A model generated the notes under the pieces. It was given only the letters and a program-made list of their open reading frames with translations, ran no database searches and was not told the DNA's origin. Shown piece by piece: positions 36,398 to 46,100 of a DNA stretch of 64,000 nucleotides (within the stretch, counting starts at the first letter, position 1; each line of letters begins with the position of its first letter). Source of the DNA: Sphingobacterium sp. UGAL515B_05 (lineage in GTDB: Bacteria > Bacteroidota > Bacteroidia > Sphingobacteriales > Sphingobacteriaceae); the NCBI RefSeq assembly GCF_033097525.1, contig NZ_CP109907.1:186001-250000 (forward strand). Reading direction: 5' to 3'. Made by a program: the position numbers and the translations under genes.

Positions 36398-36413
36398 TTT
36401 TAAATATTTTTTC

Positions 36414-39017
36414 TTAATCTAGACAGTCTTTAAAACTTTTGGGGTAAGCTTCACCATATAAACGAGCGTAGATCTGACAGAAATTCTCATAGCACTGTAA
36501 GGCCAGGCTGTGATAGCCCAGCTGTAACAAGGAACGACATTTATGAACCATTGCCTCCTCATTGATTTCATCAAAATAGAATATCTTATTGCAGATCTCA
36601 ATAATCAGTTCAGCATTATCCTGCACATTCAGATTTTCAATAAAATTGCCCAACGTTGTGAGCACCAGAATAGACATTTCACTTTTAAAATTATCGAGCC
36701 ACTCATAGTCCACTTCGAAAAGGAAGCCGCCTTTGTCAATTATATCGAGTAATTCCCTAATTTCAGTTTCTGTAAAATATTTTTTATTGGATACCATCCT
36801 GCTGAAGCGGAGGTAATCGATATACACGGTATCCATTGGTTCTATGCACCAGTAACCACTTTTTTTGGTCACCCTAAAATCACCCAATTGCTCGAGTAAA
36901 CTATTGAGCTTGGCGATGTTCACTGACCGATTATTACGCGCACTGGACTGGCTCTTATCGGACCAAAATAGCTCAGTCAGCTTCTCTGAGCTAATTCCCC
37001 GCTCCCATCGTACAGTATAGAGAATAAAAATCAGCAGCATTTCCTTAAGCAGTGGCGAAAACTTCTTTGTGATTTCTTTGCCAGCAAGATCCACAATCTG
37101 AAGGTCGCCACCGAAAAGGTAGATTCCGGCGCCATGTCGGGTTTCAAATCCCTTGGCCACTTTCTTGGGTTGCGAAAGATCAACCAATTGCCCACTTTTA
37201 TCTTGTTCCCTCTCCTTCAAAGGTGCTGCCTGTAGGTGCGGCTCTTCTATTTTATCGGTTTTTATGACCGGAATAGCCTGTTTTTTTTGCTTGCTTCTTT
37301 TTCGATACCACCAGATCAAGAGCGATAATCCCATTACAGCGAGGACATAAAGGCTGTATTTAAGCAGCATAGGCTTAGCCAAAGGCATTATACCCTGTTC
37401 AGACGGTAAGGGAGGAGCCAGTAAAGTATAAATCGTTGCCTTAGTCAGATCGGTCTTGTCATCATAAAACAAGGTGACTGCAACAAAGGACTTAGATTTC
37501 GGCGCATAATAGAGATCGGCAAAAGAACGGATGTCATGAAAATCGAAGGGTATACTGCTCCCCAAAAACTGGTATTGTGTTCCTTTGAGGCTACTTGCCA
37601 CCAGTTGTAAATGTGTTTTGAATTTATTGTTCGGGAAAATCAATCCATAAAACAGTCCACTACTATCTTCAACGACCAGACTATTGGCCCATACCATATC
37701 GGCGAATGCAGATGAAAATTCGTGAACTTTTAACGACTTGCGGTTTTTGAAATCAAGCTTAAGAAAATCATTTGAAATGCGGGGATTCAACATTTGATCT
37801 CCTGTGGAACTACCATAACCTCCGGCCAGATATACCCCATCTCTTCCCTGCCCCATTCCCGCAAGATAATGCGGAAAAATTTCATCACCTGTAAAAGGAA
37901 TGCTATCCCAAGATTGTGTAGGCAGATGATAACGCAATACGCCCGCTTTGTATTTAAAATGGCCATAGCCCCCGATCATATAGATACTCGTGTCGGACGA
38001 ATTAAAATATTTGTTGAACAGCCAATAGTTTGTGCCTACCGCAGGAAAATCAAATTGTTTATTCCATGTTCGACTGGTGGAATCATAAGCAGCAACAATT
38101 TTTTGGTCGATGGAGATATTCAGGACGTTCTTTTTGATCGGATCAAAAAGCGATTGACTGCCATTGACGAGCAAAAGCTTGCCATCGGCATATTCCTGCG
38201 AACGTACGTCACTACCACCAATTTTATTGATCATCAAACGCTTATTTCCAACAAAAAACAGTGTTTCTTGATTTTTGTCAAAGGCCACGCTAGCTTGTCC
38301 TTCCAGTGTAAAAGAAGCCTGTGTTTTCCATTCACTACGTTGCCGCTTGATCCAGATCGGATTACCGATTTCCGCTGTGCTCTTTTTTTGCGCATCTAAA
38401 CTCTTGGTCCCGGAAGACTCATCCAATGGCCAATAGTATTTAAGTTTGCTATTATCCGCAATTCGAATATCCTTTAAGCGCATGGGAGGAACATCCATTG
38501 TCTGGAAGTTTTTCATCATATTTGCACCAAAAACAAGCTTAAACTGAGGCGCAAACTGTTTGTTGAGCCGATAGGAATACCGGGCCTTTCCGACCTCAAA
38601 GTAAAGCTCCTTTTTATCCATATCGAGCTCGAGGCACATTGGCGTCCAGTTATAATACAACTGTAAGGCTGTGATATTGAAAGATACCGGGGTAAAGTCC
38701 TCCCCAACTACCAATTTAAAATGTTTGTCCTGATCAAGCCGCCGATCGTATATCAGATCGATATTGACACCATCATCCGTAATCAGTCGAAAGATATAAC
38801 CAAAATAATCCTGTTGGAGTGGCAAAAAGGAAAGATCGAATGAAACAGACAGTTTATGCTGAAAAGAAATTGATTCGTTGGTACCGATCTGCAGGCTAGT
38901 CCGCTTATCCGCCTCCATGTTGTGGCTGGCAAATTCTAACCCATATTGCGCCGATCCAATCTGACAGATCAGTACAAACCAGAAAACCAGAAAAAGATGT
39001 CTTGATTTTTTCTTCAC
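36414..39017 (-). CDS. membrane-spanning SARP/BTAD-type regulator with LamG- and Kelch-like periplasmic sensor
   Basis: This 867-residue protein has a signal peptide (1-23), then a LamG/concanavalin-like region (about 25-200). A beta-propeller-like region with Kelch-style phrases follows (about 240-540: IYMIGGYGHFKYKAGVLRYH, GVYLAGGYGSSTGD), then one membrane helix (about 551-571, LLKYSLYVLAVMGLSLLIWW) and basic residues. The cytoplasmic part has an OmpR-like winged helix (about 625-725: KFSPLLKEMLLIFILYT, LTELFW, ARNNRSVNIAKLNSLLEQLG) and a helical BTAD/TPR-like tail (about 735-867). That order matches Streptomyces antibiotic regulatory proteins (SARP), here tethered to the membrane. It should sense a glycan outside and activate transcription inside. 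It lies upstream of the STN-less susC operon and divergent from GH110. The Kelch part can lead to a misleading galactose-oxidase label. Confidence 0.85.
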   Translation of the reverse strand: MKKKSRHLFLVFWFVLICQIGSAQYGLEFASHNMEADKRTSLQIGTNESISFQHKLSVSFDLSFLPLQQDYFGYIFRLITDDGVNIDLIYDRRLDQDKHFKLVVGEDFTPVSFNITALQLYYNWTPMCLELDMDKKELYFEVGKARYSYRLNKQFAPQFKLVFGANMMKNFQTMDVPPMRLKDIRIADNSKLKYYWPLDESSGTKSLDAQKKSTAEIGNPIWIKRQRSEWKTQASFTLEGQASVAFDKNQETLFFVGNKRLMINKIGGSDVRSQEYADGKLLLVNGSQSLFDPIKKNVLNISIDQKIVAAYDSTSRTWNKQFDFPAVGTNYWLFNKYFNSSDTSIYMIGGYGHFKYKAGVLRYHLPTQSWDSIPFTGDEIFPHYLAGMGQGRDGVYLAGGYGSSTGDQMLNPRISNDFLKLDFKNRKSLKVHEFSSAFADMVWANSLVVEDSSGLFYGLIFPNNKFKTHLQLVASSLKGTQYQFLGSSIPFDFHDIRSFADLYYAPKSKSFVAVTLFYDDKTDLTKATIYTLLAPPLPSEQGIMPLAKPMLLKYSLYVLAVMGLSLLIWWYRKRSKQKKQAIPVIKTDKIEEPHLQAAPLKEREQDKSGQLVDLSQPKKVAKGFETRHGAGIYLFGGDLQIVDLAGKEITKKFSPLLKEMLLIFILYTVRWERGISSEKLTELFWSDKSQSSARNNRSVNIAKLNSLLEQLGDFRVTKKSGYWCIEPMDTVYIDYLRFSRMVSNKKYFTETEIRELLDIIDKGGFLFEVDYEWLDNFKSEMSILVLTTLGNFIENLNVQDNAELIIEICNKIFYFDEINEEAMVHKCRSLLQLGYHSLALQCYENFCQIYARLYGEAYPKSFKDCLD

Positions 39018-39304
39018 AATTTAGATTAAGCCTGATCTCAAAAATATAAAATTTTAAATAGAAATCTAAAATTTCTGCAACTATTACCTTAGTAGGTGTA
39101 GCGATATTTTGCCTAGCAGCAAATTTCTTCTTCATCGTGTATGTTGCTTCCATTTATGAGTAAAACCATGTTTTTCACATGCGTAAAAAAAACGCTACGC
39201 TTCACGACTTCATTTGGATGTTGAGCGATTATCCCTATATTCGACGAGCCAAATCCCATAGGGAAATTGTGCGAAATAAACCAATTTATCAATAGCAGGA
39301 CATC

Positions 39305-41134
39305 ATGAACATCCTAAAACCTTATTTGCTTATCTTTCTCCTACCATTCGTGTATTTTGACAGCCTTGCGCAGTCCGCAACGAAGAGTATCGATCTTTCC
39401 ACCTATGGGGTTATTCCCAACACGGGCAACAATAGTACGGCATTGGTCAATAAAGCTATTCAATCCATCCTCAGCAAGAGTGGCAAGAAAGAAGCTATTA
39501 TTTTAAAATTCAAAAAGGGACGTTATGACTTTCATCCAGAAGGGGCGCTAAGCCGCAAATACTACATCTCCAATCACGATCAGGACAACCCCAAGACCGT
39601 AGGTATGGCATTTGAAAATTGCGACAACATCACAATTGATGGACAAGGATCAGACTTTATCTATCATGGCCGCATGTTACCTATCGCATTGATCGAGAAT
39701 AAAAACCTCACGTTGAAAAATATCCACATCGATTTTGAGCGCCCCCAGATCTGCCAGGTCAAGATTTTACAAAACGATACAACCAACGGTACAATTACCT
39801 ATCAAACTGCACCTTGGGTAACCTATACAATCAAAGACAGCATATTTTACAATACCGGTGAAGGCTGGCAACTGAGACCGACATCGGGGATTGCCTTTGA
39901 AGAAAAGACCAAACGGATAGTCTATAATACAAGCGATATCCGCGTGGGCACAACCAAAGTGAAAGAGCTCTCTCCGGGTATTATTCAAGCGCAGCAATGG
40001 AAGAACAGCAAGCTTATACCGGGCACCATCGTTGCCATGCGCGCTGGATTTCGTCCCAACCCGGGTGTATTTGTCCATAAAGGAAAAAATATTCGACTTG
40101 AAAATATTGCCGTCCATTACGCCGAAGGCATGGGCTTGTTAGCTCAATTAACGGACAACATCACATTGGAAGGTTTCCGAATTGCACTTCGCGGCGATCA
40201 GGATCCGCGTTATTTTACGGCTCAGGCTGACGCGACACATTTTTCGGGTTGTAAGGGTATCATTGTATCGAAGAATGGACTGTATGAAAATATGATGGAT
40301 GATGCCATCAATATCCATGGTACCTACCTGAAGATCACCAAACGACTAGATGACAAAACATTGATCGGTCGTTATATGCACGATCAATCCTACGGATTTG
40401 ACTGGGGCTACCAGGGGGATACGGTCCAATTTATCCGATCCAGTACAATGGAACTCTGGGACCAGAAAAATAAGGTCCAATCCATTACCGTTTTACGCGA
40501 GAAAGCCTCAGACCCAATCCGTGAATTCAAGATTACTTTAAGTAATGCTTTGGACCCGGCTATTGACCCAACAAAAATGGATATTGGCATCGAAAACCTC
40601 ACATGGACGCCAAGTGTGCTATTTAGCGGGAATACCATACGCCACAATCGAGCACGAGGTGCTCTATTCAGTACGCCAAAAAAGACCCTGGTAGAAAACA
40701 ACTGCTTTGATCATACTTCAGGTACAGCTATTCTCCTGTGTGGCGATGCCAATGGTTGGTACGAAACGGGTAGCTGCCACGATATTCGCATCCGGAACAA
40801 TACTTTCATCAATGCCTTGACCAATATGTTTCAATTTACCAATGCGATTATATCGATCTATCCAGAAATTCCGGATTTAAAAAATCAGCAGAAATACTTC
40901 CATAGCCATATCGTCATCGAAGACAACCGCTTTGAAACCTTCGATAAGCCTATTCTTTACGCCAAATCAGTCAATGGATTGGTCTTTCGCAACAACCAAA
41001 TCAAGACCAATCAGGAATATCCTGCATTTCATTGGAATAAAAAGCCCTTATTTTTTGAACGTGTCGCAAATAGCAGTATTTCAAACAATACGGTAAATGG
41101 CAAACAAAGTGATTTACAAACGTTGGATCAATAG
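39305..41134 (+). CDS. GH110-family alpha-1,3-galactosidase-like parallel beta-helix enzyme
   Basis: A 609-residue secreted protein (signal to about SLAQ, residue 23) that opens with KSIDLSTYGVIPNTGNNSTALVNKAIQSI, as in pectin-lyase-fold proteins. Repeated right-handed beta-helix turns follow (FENCDNITIDGQGSDFIY, NKNLTLKNIHIDF, DNITLEGFRIALRG). The block ADATHFSGCKG with ENMMDDAINIHGTYL (about 310-340) is characteristic of GH110 enzymes, which remove terminal alpha-1,3-galactose, for example from blood group B or alpha-Gal epitopes. It is transcribed away from the SARP-type regulator across a 287-bp gap and is a likely member of the same regulon. It could alternatively be another beta-helix glycosidase. 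Confidence 0.88.
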   Translation: MNILKPYLLIFLLPFVYFDSLAQSATKSIDLSTYGVIPNTGNNSTALVNKAIQSILSKSGKKEAIILKFKKGRYDFHPEGALSRKYYISNHDQDNPKTVGMAFENCDNITIDGQGSDFIYHGRMLPIALIENKNLTLKNIHIDFERPQICQVKILQNDTTNGTITYQTAPWVTYTIKDSIFYNTGEGWQLRPTSGIAFEEKTKRIVYNTSDIRVGTTKVKELSPGIIQAQQWKNSKLIPGTIVAMRAGFRPNPGVFVHKGKNIRLENIAVHYAEGMGLLAQLTDNITLEGFRIALRGDQDPRYFTAQADATHFSGCKGIIVSKNGLYENMMDDAINIHGTYLKITKRLDDKTLIGRYMHDQSYGFDWGYQGDTVQFIRSSTMELWDQKNKVQSITVLREKASDPIREFKITLSNALDPAIDPTKMDIGIENLTWTPSVLFSGNTIRHNRARGALFSTPKKTLVENNCFDHTSGTAILLCGDANGWYETGSCHDIRIRNNTFINALTNMFQFTNAIISIYPEIPDLKNQQKYFHSHIVIEDNRFETFDKPILYAKSVNGLVFRNNQIKTNQEYPAFHWNKKPLFFERVANSSISNNTVNGKQSDLQTLDQ

Positions 41135-41153
41135 AGATTTTACTATCTTAGTA

Positions 41154-41196
41154 TATTCTTCACGAAGTTGGTAACAGCCGAATTTCGTGAAGAATA
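41154..41196. other. 13-bp perfect inverted repeat between GH110 and sigma factor genes
   Basis: TATTCTTCACGAA (41154-41166) and its exact reverse complement (41184-41196) enclose 17 nt. It starts 19 nt after the GH110 stop. No T-run follows on either strand, so it may be a non-classical terminator, an operator for the downstream sigma operon, or both. Confidence 0.5.
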
Positions 41197-41280
41197 GCTT
41201 ACGTTCAATAAAGCAAACATCTAACCGGGTGTAATAGTCGGATGATCTAGGCACGCTATACACAACATTTATAACAGCAT

Positions 41281-41874
41281 TTGAAAGACAACATTGCCAT
41301 ATTGTACAAATTATCCCAGGGTAATCAAATTGCCCTGAAGATACTTTATGATAAATATGCGCAAATGGTTTACCAATTTGCGCATCATATTTTAAAGGAT
41401 GAGCAGATTGCGGAAGAAATTGTACAGGATACTTTTCTCCAGCTATGGGACTCAAGAGAAAAAATAGATATAGACAGCAATATTCGAACATTTATCTATG
41501 TAATCAGTCGAAATAAATGCTTCAATAGGCTCAAACAGCTTAAAAGATACCATAACCTCTTCGAACCCCTATGCTCCGAAGGATCTCATGATTGCATTTT
41601 TGAACAAGACCCTTTGGCGGAAAAAGAAGTGAACGAAGCACTGGAACAATTGGTTCAAAAGCTACCCACAAAACAACAGCTCGTATTTCGTATGAGTCGA
41701 TTCGAGGGACTGTCACATCAGGAAATAGCGCAACAGTTATCCATTTCGACAAATACCGTAAAAAATCATTTGGTGTCTTCTTTAAAATTTATCAAAGAAG
41801 AACTCAAGCGTACCCCAGGAGATTCTTCGATCATCTATCCCTTATTATTTTTTACTTTTTTTTTCATCGACTAG
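41281..41874 (+). CDS. ECF-type RNA polymerase sigma factor (TTG start)
   Basis: A 197-residue ECF sigma factor. Region 2 includes ALKILYDKYAQMVYQFAHHIL and EEIVQDTFLQLWDSREKID, and region 4 includes LPTKQQLVFRMSRFEGLSHQEIAQQLSIS. An in-frame TAA at 41272 and no ATG before 41365 (which would remove the start of region 2) leave TTG at 41281 as the best start. That suggests low, tightly held translation. It heads the plus-strand locus sigma-FecR-SusC-SusD-GH29-sulfatase, with FecR starting 45 nt later. It should activate the susC promoter once the STN-FecR signal arrives. Confidence 0.92.
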   Translation: MKDNIAILYKLSQGNQIALKILYDKYAQMVYQFAHHILKDEQIAEEIVQDTFLQLWDSREKIDIDSNIRTFIYVISRNKCFNRLKQLKRYHNLFEPLCSEGSHDCIFEQDPLAEKEVNEALEQLVQKLPTKQQLVFRMSRFEGLSHQEIAQQLSISTNTVKNHLVSSLKFIKEELKRTPGDSSIIYPLLFFTFFFID

Positions 41875-41919
41875 TCCTTAGCCCAACTCAATATTGTTCT
41901 TATAATAAAGACCAATATC

Positions 41920-43095
41920 ATGATGACCAATTCTGAGTTTGAAAACTTAGTCAAAGACTATCTCGAAAATAAACTTAGTCCAGAACAGGAACGACAATTA
42001 ATAGTTCTATTGACCACTGATCCCAGTGCCGATCTTTTGGCTAAATTTGACAAATTTTACCTCAAATATTCCAAGGAAGTCGCGCTGGAAAAAAATAAAA
42101 AAGACAAGATTTGGTCCAATATCCATGCGCATTTAGTTCAAGATACCCCGTATCAAACTGGTGCCATAAAAAATAGCCGTTGGAAAACCTTCCTTCCTTA
42201 TGCAGCCATTTTCATTGGTATAATTTCTCTTGCGACACTTTTATTTACGCTTACCTACAAAGATAAGGATGAGACCCATCAACACAACACGACAGTAAAT
42301 CAAATCTTTCTGAAAAAACATAGCGGTCTCATTTATGCCAGCAATAACACTAACGGCAACAACATCCCATTGAAGCAATCCGAGTTCAAAACCTATGGGA
42401 TTGTCAAGGATTCAGCGGGCACTCTTGTTTTTCGACAAGGCGACAAACATGTTTTAGCCAACAACACGAAATTGACTATTCAAACCCAAAAAGGGCAAAC
42501 ACAAGCACTTGTTCTACCTGACGGTTCAAAAGTATGGATCAATAGCAATTCACAGATTACGTTTCCGAGAAGCTTTAACGAAAAGGAACGTCAGGTACAA
42601 TTAGTCGGCGAAGGGTATTTTGAGGTCACTCATCTCGATCGACAGCCCTTCTCTGTCCAAGGATTACATTATACTACCGAGGTGCTGGGAACACATTTTA
42701 ATATCCAAAGTTACCCTAACAGTATAGAAAGGATTTCATTACTGGAAGGGAAAGTAAAGGTTCGTAGTCCAAAGACTGTGATCCACCTTTCTCCTGGGCA
42801 GCAAGCATACGGAGAAACTGCAACGCCTAAAAAAATCGGAATAGATACAACGGATATCTTGGCATGGCAGCAAGGTTATTTTAAATTCGAGAATGTGGAT
42901 ATTTATCAATTAACCGAACAAATTAGAGACTGGTATGATGTTAAATTTATTAAGATCAACTCACAAAGCGAGGATAGATTTTCAGGAACCTATCGACGCA
43001 CCAATGATCTAAGTGATCTACTCAACAATCTAGAGGAAGTTTCCAACCTGAGATTCAACATAAAAGAAGGAGGCATTTATGTAACCAATAAATAA
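41920..43095 (+). CDS. FecR-family anti-sigma factor
   Basis: This 391-residue protein has a cytoplasmic N-terminus beginning MMTNSEFENLVKDYLENKLSPE, one membrane helix (about 88-111), and a periplasmic FecR domain (VLPDGSKVWINSNSQITFPRSF, RQVQLVGEGYFEV). The C-terminal DUF4974-like part (about 305-391) contains WQQGYFKFENVDIYQLTEQIRDWYDV. It lies between its sigma factor and an STN-containing SusC, the classical trans-envelope signalling order. Two adjacent ATG codons make the start ambiguous by one residue. Confidence 0.94.
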   Translation: MMTNSEFENLVKDYLENKLSPEQERQLIVLLTTDPSADLLAKFDKFYLKYSKEVALEKNKKDKIWSNIHAHLVQDTPYQTGAIKNSRWKTFLPYAAIFIGIISLATLLFTLTYKDKDETHQHNTTVNQIFLKKHSGLIYASNNTNGNNIPLKQSEFKTYGIVKDSAGTLVFRQGDKHVLANNTKLTIQTQKGQTQALVLPDGSKVWINSNSQITFPRSFNEKERQVQLVGEGYFEVTHLDRQPFSVQGLHYTTEVLGTHFNIQSYPNSIERISLLEGKVKVRSPKTVIHLSPGQQAYGETATPKKIGIDTTDILAWQQGYFKFENVDIYQLTEQIRDWYDVKFIKINSQSEDRFSGTYRRTNDLSDLLNNLEEVSNLRFNIKEGGIYVTNK

Positions 43096-43187
43096 ACTTT
43101 AAATAAAAAAACGGAAGTGCTCCAACACTCCCGCAGTTAGATAACGACCAACAAAACGAAAATTATTAATCAATTTATCCAGTTCAA

Positions 43188-46100
43188 ATGTATAAAACTT
43201 CTTATTCATTTCGATATCCTACGACCAGGATTATCGTAAAAACTATGATTTTTATGAAACTGATTATCCTGTTTCTAGTAATAGCCACGTTCCATGTCAC
43301 TGCAAATAGTTATGGACAAAACATTTCGCTACATGTGAAAGGTGAAAGCTTCAAATCTATTTTAACAAAGATTAGAAAACAGAGTGGCAAAGACTTTCTT
43401 TACAATTCTCAACAAATTGATGAAGACAAAAAAATGAATCTCAGCATTACCAACAAGCCTTTAGCCGAAGCACTACGCATATTACTAGCCGATCAGCAAT
43501 TGACCTATAGCGTGCGTAATAATGCAATTTTGATCCATCCCAATGCTTCTGCTTCAACCACAGCTGGAAAAGACAATACATTTCAACAGGATCTTCGGGG
43601 CAAATTAAAAGACAATACTGGAAAGCCTATTGCCGGAGCCACTATTCTGCTCGTCGGTACCGGACAATCTGTGGCGACAGACGAACATGGTGATTTTCAA
43701 TTTGCCAAGACTCCGCCCAGTGGTGAGCTTCGCATTAATTTTATTGGATTTAAAGAGAAAACAATATCTTTTCAACGGTCCCAACAGCTCGTCATTACTT
43801 TAGAGCCTCAAATCAATGAAATGGAGGAAGTCGTTGTTGTGGGCTATGGTGTTCAAAAAAAATCAGACCTCACAGGTTCAATTTCTGCCGTTCAAGCTAA
43901 GGATTTCACACAAGGATCCAATATCAACGCCCTTCAGTTGATCAATGGTAAGGCACCAGGTGTAACCATCAGCCAAACCAATTCGGCGCCTGGGGCAGGA
44001 ACCAAAATACAGGTCAGAGGTGCTGGTTCCATTAACAGTAGTAATGATGCCCTGATTGTCGTAGATGGGCTACCTGGTATCGACCCTAGTAGTTTAAGTC
44101 CGGATGACATCGAATCCATAGACATTTTAAAAGATGCCTCAGCAGCTGCTATTTATGGTACTCGTGCTGCAAGCGGTGTAGTGCTTATTACAACAAAAAA
44201 AGGAAAATCTGGCACAGCTATAGCGAAATATGATAGTTATATCGGGTTTCAAAATGTATCAAAAAAATTGGATGTCCTTAACGGAAAGCAGTACATGCAA
44301 GTTCTGAATGCTATCCGAAAAGATGCAAACAAAGACGCCATTTTTACGGAAGACCAGATCAACAACATGGGAGAAGGAACCAATTGGCAGAATGAAATAT
44401 TTAGAAAAAATGCGGTCGTACAGAATCATCAACTAAGCTTTTCCGGCGGTGGGGACAAGAGTAATTTCTATACCGCTCTAAATTATTTCAACCAAGATGG
44501 TCTAGTAAAAAACTCGGGCTACGCTAAAATTAATTTCAGAACAAATCTGGAATTTCGACCAAAGGATTATATAAAATTCAATATAAATGGAAATTATACC
44601 CGTGGTAACCAGCAAGCAATCTATACATCCAATGGCGTGAATGAAGCCGCGGGCCCGCTCAATAGCGCACTGCAATTTGACCCCACGCTACCGGCACACC
44701 TCAATGAACATGGTCGATACTACCTTAATAACTTTATCGCTTTAGACAATCCATTGGCCCTAATCAATGGTAAGGAGAATAGAAATATCTCCAATACCTT
44801 TTACGGATTGATTACCGCAGAAATTAAACCTTTTACCGACTTTACAGCAACATTACGTGTTGGTGGAAGTACCGCCAACATGATGAACTCCAGTTATACG
44901 GACCGATCGACCATAAACGGTCTTGCCAATGGCGGATTGGGTTCAAAAAATGCGTCAAGTGGCCACCAATGGTTGGGCGAGTTTTTACTCAACTACAATA
45001 AAAAAATTGGAAAACATCAATTGGCTTTCTTATTGGGAACAACATTTGAAGAGTTTCAAAGTGAAGGCGTGGGAGCCAGTTCAATGAAATTTTTATCTGA
45101 CGTCACTTCTTACAACCTTTTACAGAGTGGAGATGGTGATAAAGGCGACAATGTAAGTTCTAGTAAAAGCCGAAACAGACTCAATGGTGTATTAGGCCGT
45201 ATCAATTATAATTTTAACGATCGTTATTTTATTACAGCCTCTTTGCGTTCAGATGGTACATCGCGCTTTTCTGAAGAAAACAAGTTTGCATTTTTTCCTT
45301 CCGGAGCTTTTGCCTGGAAATTAACGGATGAAGATTTTCTTTCCCCTTTGAAAGAAAATGGTACCACGCTTAAACTGAGATTTGGATATGGACGATTAGG
45401 AAACCAAGGAATAGACAATTACCAAACAATCAACACCTTGGTCGCGTCGGGAAATGCTGTCTTTGGTGATAAGATTTATCAGGGTGTTGTCCCAGCGAGA
45501 CTACCTAATAAAAATCTACGGTGGGAATCTACGGAAGAAATAAATCTAGGATTAGATTTTGAGCTTTTGCGTGGGCGAATTACGGGATCTGTCGACGCGT
45601 ACAAACGTAATACTAAGGATCAACTATTCAGTAAGCCCATTTCTTCAGTGGTGGGTTTTAGCAACTACATGGTCAATTTTGGAAATGTTGAAAACCGTGG
45701 TATTGATTTACAGTTAAACAGTAAAAATATTATTCGTGATCAATGGCAATGGAACAGTCTATTTAATTTGGCTTTACTAAAAAATGAAGTCAAAGAGCTA
45801 CCAGATTTTATTCCACAACTTATTACGGGATCTATTGCCAGTTTTATCTCCAACTATCAACTTGTAGAACGGGGTCAACCCATGTTATCTTTCTATGGGT
45901 ATGAGACGGAGGGAATATTTCAGAACGATGCGGAGATAAAAAACTCAGCACAACCTGAAGCAAAGCCGGGGCATATTCGCTTTAAAGATCAGAATCAAGA
46001 TGGGAAAATAGACTTAAAAGATCGAACCACTTTAGGAAAACCTTTTCCTTCAATCAATCTGAGCCTTTCCAATACGTTCAAGTATAAAGATGTTTCACTG

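Noticed and set aside
37794-38399. 201-residue plus-strand frame inside the SARP-type gene
   Set aside because: Antisense shadow of a real gene; composition is unlike a functional protein and no start signal is evident.
36414-39017. Galactose oxidase (Kelch) function for the 867-residue protein
   Set aside because: The propeller part lacks an evident copper/cysteinyl-tyrosine centre, and the protein continues through a membrane helix into a DNA-binding region.
38905-39153. Minus-strand frame beginning MEATYTMKKKFAARQNIATPTK upstream of the SARP-type gene
   Set aside because: Its start region loosely resembles small Bacteroidota proteins, but the frame runs over 100 nt into the well-supported regulator gene on the same strand and has no clear ribosome site.
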